Positions 55,801-64,000 of a DNA stretch of 64,000 bases are shown one piece after another (position 1 is the first letter of the stretch; every line of letters starts with the position of its first letter). The position numbers and the translations under genes are program-made. The notes under the pieces are model-generated. The model was not told the origin of the DNA. It ran no database searches and saw only the letters and a program-made list of their open reading frames with translations. Where the stretch lies: the NCBI GenBank assembly GCA_964017065.1, contig OZ024787.1, positions 2,554,482-2,618,481 of the forward strand, given 5' to 3'. The stretch is from Haliclona indistincta. Lineage: Eukaryota; Porifera; Demospongiae; Haplosclerida; Chalinidae.

Positions 55801-56614
55801 AGTGTGGAGTGTAGATGGGAACATTGAGTATGGCAGTGGTAAACACCTTGTTTTAGTGATCTTTTCTTGTGGCGTCCTGGTCGTTGGACTGGCTTATCCT
55901 GTTTTAGTTTTGTGTGCTCCTCTTTTTGAGAGATACAGTGATAAGTGCAGGTGGAATTTTGTTGCAAGGTTAAAGCCACTGTTAGATGCTTATGGAGGAC
56001 CATTCAAAGACAAGTATCGATTCTGGACAGGAGTGACTCTAATAGTACGACTAACTCTCACCGTGACATTCTCCTTTACTTCAGGAGGATTGGCTGTTGT
56101 CAATGCTTACATTATCAGCACGGTCATTGTGGGAATTTTTACGATTTGGTTCTTTTTGAACGGTGTGTATAAAAGTGTTTACATCAGTGCTCTTGAAATG
56201 CTCTATCTTCTTAACTTATATCTACTGAGCATCGTTTGTCTGTCTGTGTTTTCTCTTGACTTGAATAGCAAACAAACTGTAACAATCATTTCAATTTGTG
56301 TGTCCTTAGTGGTATGTTTGGTAACCATGGCTGTGCATATTAGGAAATATCTTGAATTCCAGAGAATTAAGAGGAAATTAGGGTTTAAAGATCGACCAGA
56401 GTATATAGCTGTACCTCAGGTGGCAGCAGGTGAGGAAGATGAAGATGACAAGACTCCACGATCAGCATCTCCACCATCAATGGTGTATGGATCAAGTAGA
56501 GGAGAACATCAATTTGTACTGGAGTTTACACTTGACGATCAAGACCAGGAGTCTCTCTCTCCAGTGCTGATGGAGAGGGAACCACTACTGTTTGATACTA
56601 ACATGAGCTCTTGA
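52871..56614 (+). CDS. Beta-helix multipass receptor-like protein, copy G (intact)
   Basis: 1,247 residues from the first ATG (MDIMQQIMVALLVLLLLLAA). The third in-frame ATG (52892) matches the start of A, B and D and may be the real one (1,240 residues). Layout as in the other copies. The ectodomain is a little shorter (deletions near PPIKAILSN and ENTIINSFSS). The cysteine segment is of the B/C type (KNSEQHHCRC), but the helix near FVFPAYLFLLMG is of the A type, whereas B, C and D have FAFPGYLFLLMG. It lacks the IPQQ/ISRQ residues before the RLKPLLDAYGG word and has lost two residues in NRTHHIQ. Tail EREPLLFDTNMSS. The single reading frame is undisturbed. Confidence 0.85.
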   Translation: MDIMQQIMVALLVLLLLLAAPLTAFTTSVYYVTSDDAAGHEQSCPPHQICHNLSYYISQPDHYFTSDTAIVFLEGQHSFDRQDLVQVNNVRKLTVEGQGEWPVAGADETVMQSTVIINCTRGRGGFIFDTGYDITIEGLTITNCGHPNDGVFQFTDISNLFFHRNSIQFMSGYGIMVSSCVSVVLSNCSFYHSVVCLTSGGGVAIYYGPSSHKNYSLELTFSNFTKCYNPQLGGAIYLHTNPPIKAILSNLVVSHSSARYYGGCLFVTLTNDAKTSLSILNSNFLNCSTLVNGGGVYISAYSSASITFKNTKLIENTIINSFSSELALICRTNTVVHFSLLDSTIIHTKASSTVLSVKYCGHVTVNNTQLTMANQRFAGFELENLVDVSISNSRFHGCYNLPSVLLVTSNLYTAITNSIFFNNTNGRSVITFYKSQSYITNSIISDNSMAGITALRCGIDFHGRNVIQNNRHTEGAGITLFLPGIITTYDKLYLLNNTAVNHGGAILVIPVSKPFTLHYNYIVTKCSFDFSMDSSISFSGNTAGKGGDNVYGATLINCEAHFGNKAPYYVGQRNETSYYFDSPLLKYFHIADTDRLSSMSSDPIMVCFCVADRPDCSNRTHHIQTYPGLEINTTIATVGYYGGTSPGVVQVRAQNAKLVHFYGQTETTSCFQLHILLEKMFSSTELVDIKVEGGLKAWGLSLIVDLLDCPTGFFAVDKNSEQHHCRCVPLLANNHVQCNVTLKPYMFVRPGNSWFGYINNTQCITGTTNCPFDYCNRSNVSFDIMAPDRQCLGNRTGILCGQCQSHLSIMLGSNRCGTCSNWYLFLLPVFGLAGIVLVVVLMSLNLSVSVGTINGLLFYANMVKLNEAFFFPNGSIPVVSQFISWLNLDLGIEVCLFDGLDGYWNTWLQFVFPAYLFLLMGCIIVGCRYSVWLCRLCGSHAVPALATLFLMSYIKILLTVTNALSMSQLPCNDSILTVWSVDGNIEYGSGKHLVLVIFSCGVLVVGLAYPVLVLCAPLFERYSDKCRWNFVARLKPLLDAYGGPFKDKYRFWTGVTLIVRLTLTVTFSFTSGGLAVVNAYIISTVIVGIFTIWFFLNGVYKSVYISALEMLYLLNLYLLSIVCLSVFSLDLNSKQTVTIISICVSLVVCLVTMAVHIRKYLEFQRIKRKLGFKDRPEYIAVPQVAAGEEDEDDKTPRSASPPSMVYGSSRGEHQFVLEFTLDDQDQESLSPVLMEREPLLFDTNMSS

Positions 56615-57593
56615 CTCATGAAAAACGAATTATATTACTTTATTGATGATAGTGAGAAACTGGTAATGTAGCATCTGAGTATCTGTTATTGTGTTTCTGT
56701 TTGCTCATTATTACTAAATGGCCAATGTCTGGCAAAGAAATTAGCACCTCAACTTTATGGCCGTGTTTTCATTTATGTTTACAGTGGCTGGCAACGTATG
56801 GTCTTCAAGGACTTCTCATTTCTCTTTATCAACGTCTGGCACGCGAGACTAGCTTAGGGTTTATGTTTTTGTGTGTCTTACGTGTGCTTGCAAATGCTGT
56901 GCTCACTAGAGTGCTGTGTACAGTAGTGGCCAATATCAACTTGTCATTCTGTTGGTTCTACGATTGTTATTTTAAACAATTCTTCGAATTACGCCGTTTT
57001 ACCAGGGCGGTACCAATGATGTTATAAATGAGCAGAGAATTGTTATAACCATCAACAGTGTGGTACTTGGCTCACAGAACGCAAGTGAAGATTGAGATAT
57101 GCTCATCTCAGGACGTATGACGACTGTCAGCACAGCGCTTAGCTCACAAGACGCGAGTGACGATTGTCTCATCATTACTGTGCTCCCTGCACTGCTCGAG
57201 CCTTGGGTACTCAACTATAGTAGCTAGCTGATCTCTGAACAATTTTCGACCAGGTGCATTGCTAATACAAAATTAATCATTTATACGTTTTATTAACGTA
57301 ATAACAAATGATTGAAAGAATCATTTCGTCTATCGTACAATAGCAAAGAAATGACAAATTTATAGTCAGCTTCTGTACTTTCATGACAAGGTTGCCATTT
57401 TTAGCATGTATATGATACAATAAAAGTGGTAACATCATTGTACCAGCTGTTGACATTCAGCCATATGGTGTAAGTGGCCAACTAAAACTTATTGTTTTAT
57501 CAGCTGTGTTGTTTTTGAATATGAATTTTGGTGGATTGTCTTTTACAACAGTTTCACTTCAGTGTCTTCTATTCGGAATAGGAAAATTAAGTA
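56615..57593. other. Rearranged spacer between G and fragment H
   Basis: A patchwork of pieces of the standard spacer in normal order: the TTAGGGTTTATGTTT...CTAGAGTGCTGT stretch (as at 29,703-29,765), the AGGGCGGTACCA stretch, and the upstream block ending GGAATAGGAAAATTAAGTAG. M1 and M2 are absent. No gene. Confidence 0.6.
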
Positions 57594-58138
57594 GATTGGC
57601 TGTTATTAATACAGCTGGTATTATTACTGTCATTGTCGGAATTCTTACTGTGTGGTCTTTCACAAATAGTGTTTATAAGAGTATTTATGTGAGTGCTCTT
57701 GAAGCGGTTTATCTTCTGAACATGTTTCTACTGAGCACCTTCTCTCTTACAGCTACTTCTCTTGATTCAACTAACTATCAATATGCAACTGCTTCATCAA
57801 TCTGTGTATCTATTGTTGTATTTCTTGTTACCGTGACAGTCCACATCAGGCAAAACTTTGACTTAAAGAAAATTAAGAGAAGGCTAGGGTTTAAAGATCG
57901 ACCAGAGTATGTTCCTTTACCTCAAGTGTCTGCAGATGAGGATGACGAAGAGGTCATGACACCAAGATCCGCCTCTCCTCCAGTAATGGTCTATGACTCA
58001 AGCAGATGGATTCATCAATATGTGCTTGACGTTCGTCCCTCACCTCATGGTAACGTTCCGGAGCTACAGCCCGAGCCTGGTTCTCCAGTGCTGATGGAGA
58101 GGGAACCTCTTCTATTTGATAATAACATGAGCTTCTAA
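57594..58138 (+). pseudogene. Receptor 3' fragment, copy H (subfamily A)
   Basis: Opens at LAVINTAGIITVIVGILTVW, in the middle of a membrane region, and continues to the A-type tail (DVRPSPHGNVPEL, EREPLLFDNNMSF). It is close to the end of A (19,558-20,100), with the same AATAAA spacing after the stop. To the left it joins directly onto spacer sequence that normally lies upstream of B-type genes (junction near AAGTAGATTGGCTG, about 57,592), so the first 1,090 or so codons are missing. The coding part has no stop, which may reflect a recent origin rather than function. Confidence 0.85.
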
Positions 58139-58144
58139 CTTTTG

Positions 58145-58150
58145 AATAAA
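58145..58150 (+). terminator. Polyadenylation signal after fragment H
   Basis: AATAAA in the same place as after gene A. Confidence 0.5.
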
Positions 58151-58356
58151 ACATTAATCTCTTTAGGATTACTGTAGTGATCATGAACATGAACATTACC
58201 ATGACTCCACCCAATGACTTCGTCCTACACTCATTAACATTACTCCCAAGCATTAACATTAAAAGTAATTAATTTTTGTTAACAACTGTTTATTATTGTG
58301 CAACATAATGTCACTAGTATTGTGAGTGTAATATGGATATTGTTAGTCATTCTTTG

Positions 58357-59778
58357 TGTGACAGGATTTAACCTCTGGACAATATCATCCCTGTACACCC
58401 TGGACAATATCATCATTGTAAACCATTGTCCATCCCCAGTCTAACTGTCTCTGTCACAATTTGTACAAGAAGATTTCTATCGAAATCAAAAGGATGTAGG
58501 GTTGTGAAATCTACCACTGGTCCACAATGTAAACTAACAAGGAACAAGCATGGAATGGTAACACGATTGACTTGCTAACAGACCATAGATCCCTACATCA
58601 GTGGCTGCTATGGTTGGTTATAGCTAGTTCAGCTAGTTGCTGTTGACTGACACCTAACGTGCATTCAGCTTGTGACAAAATATTGATCTTATGTACAGCC
58701 ACTGATGTAGGGATCTATGGTCTGTTAGCAAGTCAATCGTGTTACCATTCCATGCTTGTTCCTTGTTAGTTTATATTGTGGACCAGTGGTAGATTTCACA
58801 ACCCTACATCCTTTTGATTTCGATAGAAATCTTTTTAATTTTCTTGTTTGTGTCCTTTTTTTCATTTTCAGCGAAGTGCAGTTCAATATCATGCACGTAC
58901 TGAGCTGTCTTTGTTTCCACCATTGGTTTAGTTTTCCTGTTGTTGGTGGCTTTTCTTTGTTATTAAGAATTTTAAACTTGTAGCTAATAATAATTGTTAT
59001 GCTGTACTTATCAGCTCGCCTACACATGGATACGAGCACCGCCCACAATTGTTTGTAGACATTTACGGCGGTTGTAATTATCTAGCAAGCGCAGAATGGT
59101 GATCCTATACGAGCATACCGTTCTTCGAAGACTCCAGACAAATACATGTATGTGTTCTCCGTGATTCATAAGGCGCGCGGCGATACTCAAGCTAGTGCTT
59201 GGTCACGTGCGCTAACCACTGCTTGGTCACGTGCGTATTGCGCAATAACATCAATGGCGTCTAACACTTAGCTGACAATGGATCACGATCGAGAAATCGC
59301 GGAATTTATATCGACGTTTCGCTAAAAACTAAGTTCAAAAGGCACCTGCCAGGAGAATTTCACGACTGTTCGTGGGTGTTTTGGTCTCGGCATTGCTCGC
59401 GTAAAGGCGCTAGGCGCGCTGAAGAAAGAAAGAAAGAAGAAAACGAAGATGACGAAACACGATTTTCACCGTTTCCAGGTTCGTCACTTTAGTAACAACT
59501 TCGAGCAATCTCCTTGCTATTGTAGGATGGGGCAACGCCAGAGAGCAGATTTAAGTGTCTTTTGACGTATACAATTCATGACCAGGCGAAATATCAGCGT
59601 TTTAACGCTAATACATTGTATGTAGCCGCCATCTTGTTTTCTCGTTCAACCCTACATAGGGAGACACTACCGTGTCTCCCTAATAAATATCACTGATGAT
59701 TCTGTAGAAGTCAGTTGTTGTCTGCTAATAATAATCTGCTGCTGAAACTTGCCATAATACACGCTCGGTTACGACACA
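58357..59778 (+). repeat. 5' LTR of gypsy element, with element X nested inside
   Basis: Begins TGTGACAGGAT and ends TTACGACACA, immediately before a primer-binding-like TGGTGGCAGC (59,779). About 204 bp is LTR proper (58,357-58,464 and 59,683-59,778). The remainder is element X in reverse orientation (58,465-59,682), recognisable by its foldback end (GATTTCTATCGAAATCAAAA) and its GTGTCTCCCT palindrome. Confidence 0.8.
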
Positions 59779-59788
59779 TGGTGGCAGC

Positions 59789-61078
59789 ATGACGACCTAC
59801 GGCATCGAACCACCCGAATCCTTTGATGTTCACCGACCAGAAAACTGGAACAAATGGAGCAAGCGTTTCGAACAGTTCAGAGTTGCGTCAGGGCTGTCTG
59901 GTGCAGCCGCTGCTAAGCAAGTCAGTACCTTCCTCTACTGTTTTGGAGAGAGCACCGAAGACCTCTTGTCTGCAATGGGAGCAACGGATGCTGACAGAGC
60001 AATGTACGCTGGCATCAAAGAGAAGTTCGACACGTACTTCAAGGTCCGACACAATGCTGTCTACGAGAGAGCCTGCTTCAACCGAAGAATTCAACAGCAG
60101 GGCGAGAGTGCCGAAGACTTCATAGTTGCTGTGCATACGTTGGCAGACAGATGTGAGTTTGGAGCAGACTGGTGAGATGAACTTATCCGAGACAGACTGG
60201 TAGTGGGGATTCGAGACGTCGAATTGTCCGAGAAATTGCAGTTGACTCCTACACTAACTCTAGCAGATGCTATCAAACAGATCCGACAACGAGAAGCTGT
60301 CCATGGTCAGCAAGTCGTTCTTCGTGAGGGAGACACTAGAGACAGTCCCGTCGTTCCTCCTAAGCCAACAAGAAGAAGACATCCGGGAAAACAAAGTTCT
60401 GCCAACAGCAAGAAGCAGTGTGGCCATTGCGGAGGCACACCACACTCGCGCAACGACTGTCCGGCGAGAGATGCTGAGTGTCATAGGTGTGGTAAGAAGG
60501 GACATTACCGTTCTCATTGTCTAACTAAATCAGTTCCTGTTGTTAATCCACCTGCTAACACAGACTCCATCACACTCGAAGAGAACTACCTGGACACACT
60601 GACTGATCTGGAGCAGTCGCCAACATCTTGGACTACTACAGTTAGAGTCAACTCTACCGACATACTGTTCAAGCTCGACACTGGAGCGGAGGTAACAGCT
60701 ATCTCAAAGAAAGCATTCCTCTCGATCGAGAATACTCCTGAGCTACACAACTCAACCAGACTCCTCTATGGTCCAGAGCACAAGCCATTGTCTGTGGTTG
60801 GTCAATTCTCAGCTACACTTCAGCACGAATCTGATGACTCAACATGCAACCAACAAATCTTTGTGGTCGAGGGTCTCACCAGGAACCCACTGGGACTTCC
60901 TGCAATTGTCGCGCTGGGTTTAATCGCCAGAGTGGACAACACTGAAGACTTCACCAACAGCACTGCTGAGCTCCTAGATGCCTACCTCAAAGTGTTCCAG
61001 GGTCTTGGAGAATTTGGTGAACCGTACTGCATTAAACTAGTCCCTGATGCTGTTCCTCATGCTATTTTTACCCCCTAG
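59789..61078 (+). pseudogene. gypsy gag and protease, one nonsense codon
   Basis: Starts MTTYGIEPPESFDVHRPENW, with a capsid-like helical region (NWNKWSKRFEQFRVASG). The same frame is interrupted only by TGA at 60,173-60,175 (after FGADW) and then stays open to 61,078. It has two CCHC zinc knuckles (CGHCGGTPHSRNDC and CHRCGKKGHYRSHC) and an aspartic protease site (FKLDTGAEVTAIS). The frame ends early at TAG next to IFTP, where the join to reverse transcriptase is shifted. The ATG lies only 10 bp into the primer-binding region. Confidence 0.8.
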
Positions 61079-61905
61079 AAGAATCCCTCTTCCCTACAGA
61101 GAGAAAGTGAAGGAGGAACTTTCTAGGATGGAGAAGCGATCTCGAGAGTCGACGGACCTACTAAGTGGTGTTCCGGGATGGTAGCTATTCCAAAGAAAAA
61201 TGGAGCTGTGAGAATCTGCGTCGACCTACAGAAACTCAACAAGAGTGTTCTTCGAGAAGTTCATCCGTTACCACGCATTGATGAAAGTCTGGGTCTACTT
61301 GCTGGAGCAACAGTTTTCAGTAAACTCGATGCTAATTCTGGATTCTGGCAAATTCCACTTGCTGAGGAGTCACGACCCCTCACTACATTCCTCACTCCAT
61401 TTGGCAGATTTTGGTTCAACAAGTTACCATTTGGAATCAGCAGCGCGCCTGAGCATTTTCAGAAGCAAATGAGTCGAGTTCTGGAAGGACTTGATGGTGT
61501 AGTCTGTCAAATTGACGACATCCTAGTCCATGGTCCTGATCAGTCTACGCATGATCAATGTCTCAAGGCTGTTCTTGATCGTCTGCAGAGCAGAGGAGTT
61601 ACCCTCAACAGAGAGAAATGTTCTTTCAACCAAAGAAGACTCAAGTTTCTAGGTCACATGATCGATGGTCAAGGAATCTCAGCCGATCCTGACAAGATAG
61701 TCGTGACATGGAACCACCTTCCAACTTATCAGAGTTGAGACGATTCCTAAGAATGACTACTCAGCTGGGCAAGTTCTCACCTAACCTGGCAGATCTGACA
61801 CAACCATGCACTGCGTGAGCTTCTGCATCGCAAGAACTCATGGCTTTGGGGTCCAGCACAGGAAAAAGCATTCGTACTGGTCAAAGATGAGTTAACAAAA
61901 CCAAC
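61079..61905 (+). pseudogene. gypsy reverse transcriptase, frameshifted, RNase H lost
   Basis: The RT core reads VAIPKKNGAVRICVDLQKLN, FSKLDANSGFWQI, FNKLPFGISSAPEHFQ and the catalytic QIDDILVHG, ending with KFLGHMIDGQG at 61,738. A short shifted continuation (RRFLRMTTQLGKF, WGPAQEKAF) reaches about 61,905. The RNase H catalytic region that should follow is absent. Confidence 0.8.
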
Positions 61906-61929
61906 TGGGACGCTCGTCACAAGATATCT

Positions 61930-62721
61930 GTGGAGGGAAAGCTAGATCTACTACTCTATGGATTGAGGATCATCGTTCCACTCACTATGCAAGCATCGAC
62001 TCTAGACAAACTGCATGAAGGACATCAGGGCATCCAAAGATGTCGTCTACGTGCACAAGAATCAGTGTGGTGGTCTGGGATCTCTTGTCAGATCAAGGAT
62101 AAGATTCAACGCTGTCCTACTTGCGCTGAGTTGGCAATCAACCCAGTCGAACCAATGATCCCGTCATCTCTACCTGATAGACCATGGCAAAAGCTTGGAG
62201 CTGATCTTTTCTACTACAGAGGGAAAAAATATCTCCTTGTCGTTGATTACTATTCAAGATATCCTGAAGTCACTGAACTCTCTTCAACAACATCTCGCAA
62301 CGTCATTTCAGCTCTCAAGTCTATGTTCTCTCGTCATGGCATTCCTGATCTACTGCATAGTGATAACGGCCCACAATTCTCATCGGAAGAGCTAAACCAA
62401 TTTGCCAAGTCGTATGACTTTGAAAGAATGGTGAAGACTATCAAAAGTCTATTCAACAAGTCAGAAGATCGTTATCTCTCTCTATTGATCTACCGTTCGA
62501 CTCCTCTTCCGTGGTGTGGTCAAAGTCCCTCCTGCCTCCTTATGGGTCGCCAACCAAGGAGTACCCTACCTCAGATCAACTCTCATTTGACACCTGATTG
62601 GTCTCATTTGATTTCCTTTCCTGAGAATGATATGAAATTCAAGGAAAAGCAGAAACAGAATTATGACAGCAGACATAGAGTCCAATTTCAGAACACCCTA
62701 CCAGAAGGAACAACTGTTTAG
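61930..62721 (+). pseudogene. gypsy integrase with internal core deletion
   Basis: The N-terminal zinc-binding region (LHEGHQGIQRC ... CPTC) and the first two catalytic aspartates (GADLFYYRG, HSDNGPQF) are present. After KSYDF about 15-17 residues that normally precede the catalytic glutamate are missing, so the D-D-E spacing is wrong. The C-terminal part ends at a TAG (62,719), after which the tail (YWVDTPTGKLRRNRRHL) continues out of reach. Confidence 0.8.
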
Positions 62722-62904
62722 ATTAAGTCAGACAAGCGTCCTACTCAGGGTACTATTCACTCTGATGCGACAACCCCTCGCTCGTATTGGGTTGATACTC
62801 CAACTGGGAAACTTCGGAGAAACCGTCGCCATCTCACTGTTGTTCCACCAATTACCGTGAGCAGAGATCCTATTTTCACTCGCACAAAGACTGAGAAAGG
62901 GAGA

Positions 62905-64000
62905 TGTGACAGGATGTAACCTCTGGACAATATCATCCCTGTACACCCTGGACAATATCATCATTGTAAACCATTGTCCATCCCCAGTCTAACTGTCTCT
63001 GTCACAATTTGTACAAGAAATTAAAAAGATTTCTATCGAAATCAAAAGGATGTAGGGTTGTGAAATCTACCACTGGTTCACAATGTAAACTATCAAGGAA
63101 CAAGCATGGAATGGTAACACGATTGACTTGCTAACAGACCATAGATCCCTACATCAGTGGCTGCTGTGGTTGACCTAGTTGCTGTTGACTGCTGACACCT
63201 GACGTGCGTTCAGCTTGTGCACAGCTACTGATGTAGGGATCTATGGTCTGTTAGCAAGTCAATCGTGTTACCATTCCATGCTTGTTCCTTGTTAGTTTAC
63301 ATTGTGAACTAGTGGTAGATTTCACAACCCTACATCCTTTTGATTTCGATAGAAATCTTTTTAATTTCTTGTTTGTGTCCTTTTTACTTTATTATTAACA
63401 ATTTTAAACTTGTAGCTAAAAATAATTATTATGCTGTACATATTAGCTCGCCTACGCATACATGCATGCATGAAGTGCATACGAGCCCCGCCCACACTAG
63501 TTTGTAGATCAGTACGGCGGTTATAATTATCTGGCAAGCGCAGAATGGTGATCCTATACGATCTTTCCGTTCTTCGAAGACTCCAGACAGATATGTGTTC
63601 TCCGTGATCCATACGGCGCGGAGATACTCAAGGTAGTGCTTGGTCACGTGCGCTAACCACTGCTTGGTCACGTGCGTATTGCGCAATCACAATAATGGCG
63701 TCTAACACTTAGCTTACAATGGATCACGATCGAGAACTCGCGGAATGTATATTGCCGTTTCGCTAAAAACAAGTTCAAAAGGCACCTGCCAGGAGAATTT
63801 CACGACTGTTCGTGGGTGTTTTGGTCTTGGCACTGCTCGCGTGAAGGCACTAGGCACGCTGAAGGAAGAAAGAAGATAGAAGAAAACGAAGATGACGAAA
63901 CTCGATTTTCACCGTTTCTAGGTTCGTCACTTTTATAACAGTGTAGAGCACTCTCCTTGCTACTGTAAGATGGGGCAACGCCAGAGAGCAGATCTAAGTG
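62905..64000 (+). repeat. 3' LTR of gypsy element (cut by window edge), also containing element X
   Basis: Starts TGTGACAGGATGTAACC, matching the 5' LTR; element X begins at about 63,013 at the same position as in the 5' LTR. Relative to the 5' LTR it lacks about 100 bp after GTGTCCTTTTT and has many substitutions, so the two LTRs have diverged well beyond a recent insertion. Confidence 0.8.

Larger units (their letters stand above)
58357..64000 (+). mobile_element. Degenerate Ty3/gypsy retrotransposon (runs off right edge)
   Basis: 5' LTR, gag-protease-reverse transcriptase-integrase in gypsy order, a purine-rich tract (GAGAAAGGGAGA, 62,893-62,904) and a 3' LTR starting at 62,905. The polyprotein is broken by a TGA at 60,173-60,175, frameshifts around 61,075 and 61,140-61,178, loss of almost all of RNase H near 61,905-61,930, loss of part of the integrase core near 62,425 and a TAG at 62,719. 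It cannot be autonomous. It inserted into the 3' flank of fragment H at ATTCTTTG; the right-hand target duplication is outside the window. Confidence 0.85.

Noticed and set aside
1..64000. CRISPR arrays, operons, bacterial ribosome-binding sites
   Set aside because: None present; the tandem repeats are minisatellites, microsatellites or duplicated genes in a eukaryotic genome.

Overview
The window is AT-rich animal nuclear DNA. GT-AG introns, intronless multi-exon-length receptor genes, two kinds of LTR retrotransposon, TTAA-flanked elements and several small inverted-repeat elements are all visible. The intronless secreted fibrinogen-like protein and the beta-helix/multipass membrane proteins resemble families I associate with demosponges, so a sponge is my best guess (an inference from protein style, not a database match).

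Left flank (1-13,900). On the minus strand is the 5' part of a mitochondrial-type Na+/Ca2+ exchanger (NCLX family), reconstructed here as nine exons with consistent phases. Its introns hold a 33-bp polypurine minisatellite, a TG-rich repeat and three small transposon relics. It shares a 118-bp promoter region with a divergent leucine-rich-repeat gene, of which only three exons are visible. Further right are an intronless secreted fibrinogen-like gene (9,281-10,477), a 3' scrap of a paralogue of it, and a secreted NHL/beta-propeller gene on the minus strand (13,005-13,883).

Central and right part (14,600-58,140). A tandem family of about 1,250-residue intronless genes fills this region, all on the plus strand. 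Each encodes a signal peptide, a parallel beta-helix ectodomain, a cysteine-rich juxtamembrane segment, about eight or nine membrane helices and a cytosolic tail ending in an acidic-dileucine motif. I name the copies A to H in order. A, B, D and G are intact. C has a single 5-bp frameshift. E carries at least three lesions. F and H are 3' fragments. A further relic lies at 14,630-15,343, and shorter coding scraps lie in two spacers. The B-C and C-D spacers are copies of each other (a duplicated unit of about 7.6 kb) and differ mainly by two transposon insertions. The copies are mosaic: different blocks group the genes differently, as expected from gene conversion. The beta-helix middle differs most and the membrane core is almost invariant. 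This receptor-like array is the most likely undescribed system here.

Mobile DNA. A compact gag-only LTR element (48,453-49,751) and a decayed Ty3/gypsy element (58,357 to beyond the right edge) sit in the array. Both LTRs of the latter carry the same nested 1.2-kb repeat that is also inserted, in the opposite orientation, downstream of gene B. Two TTAA-flanked families and two hairpin-ended, microsatellite-containing elements are also present. Paralogous spacers supply empty sites that confirm several of these insertions.
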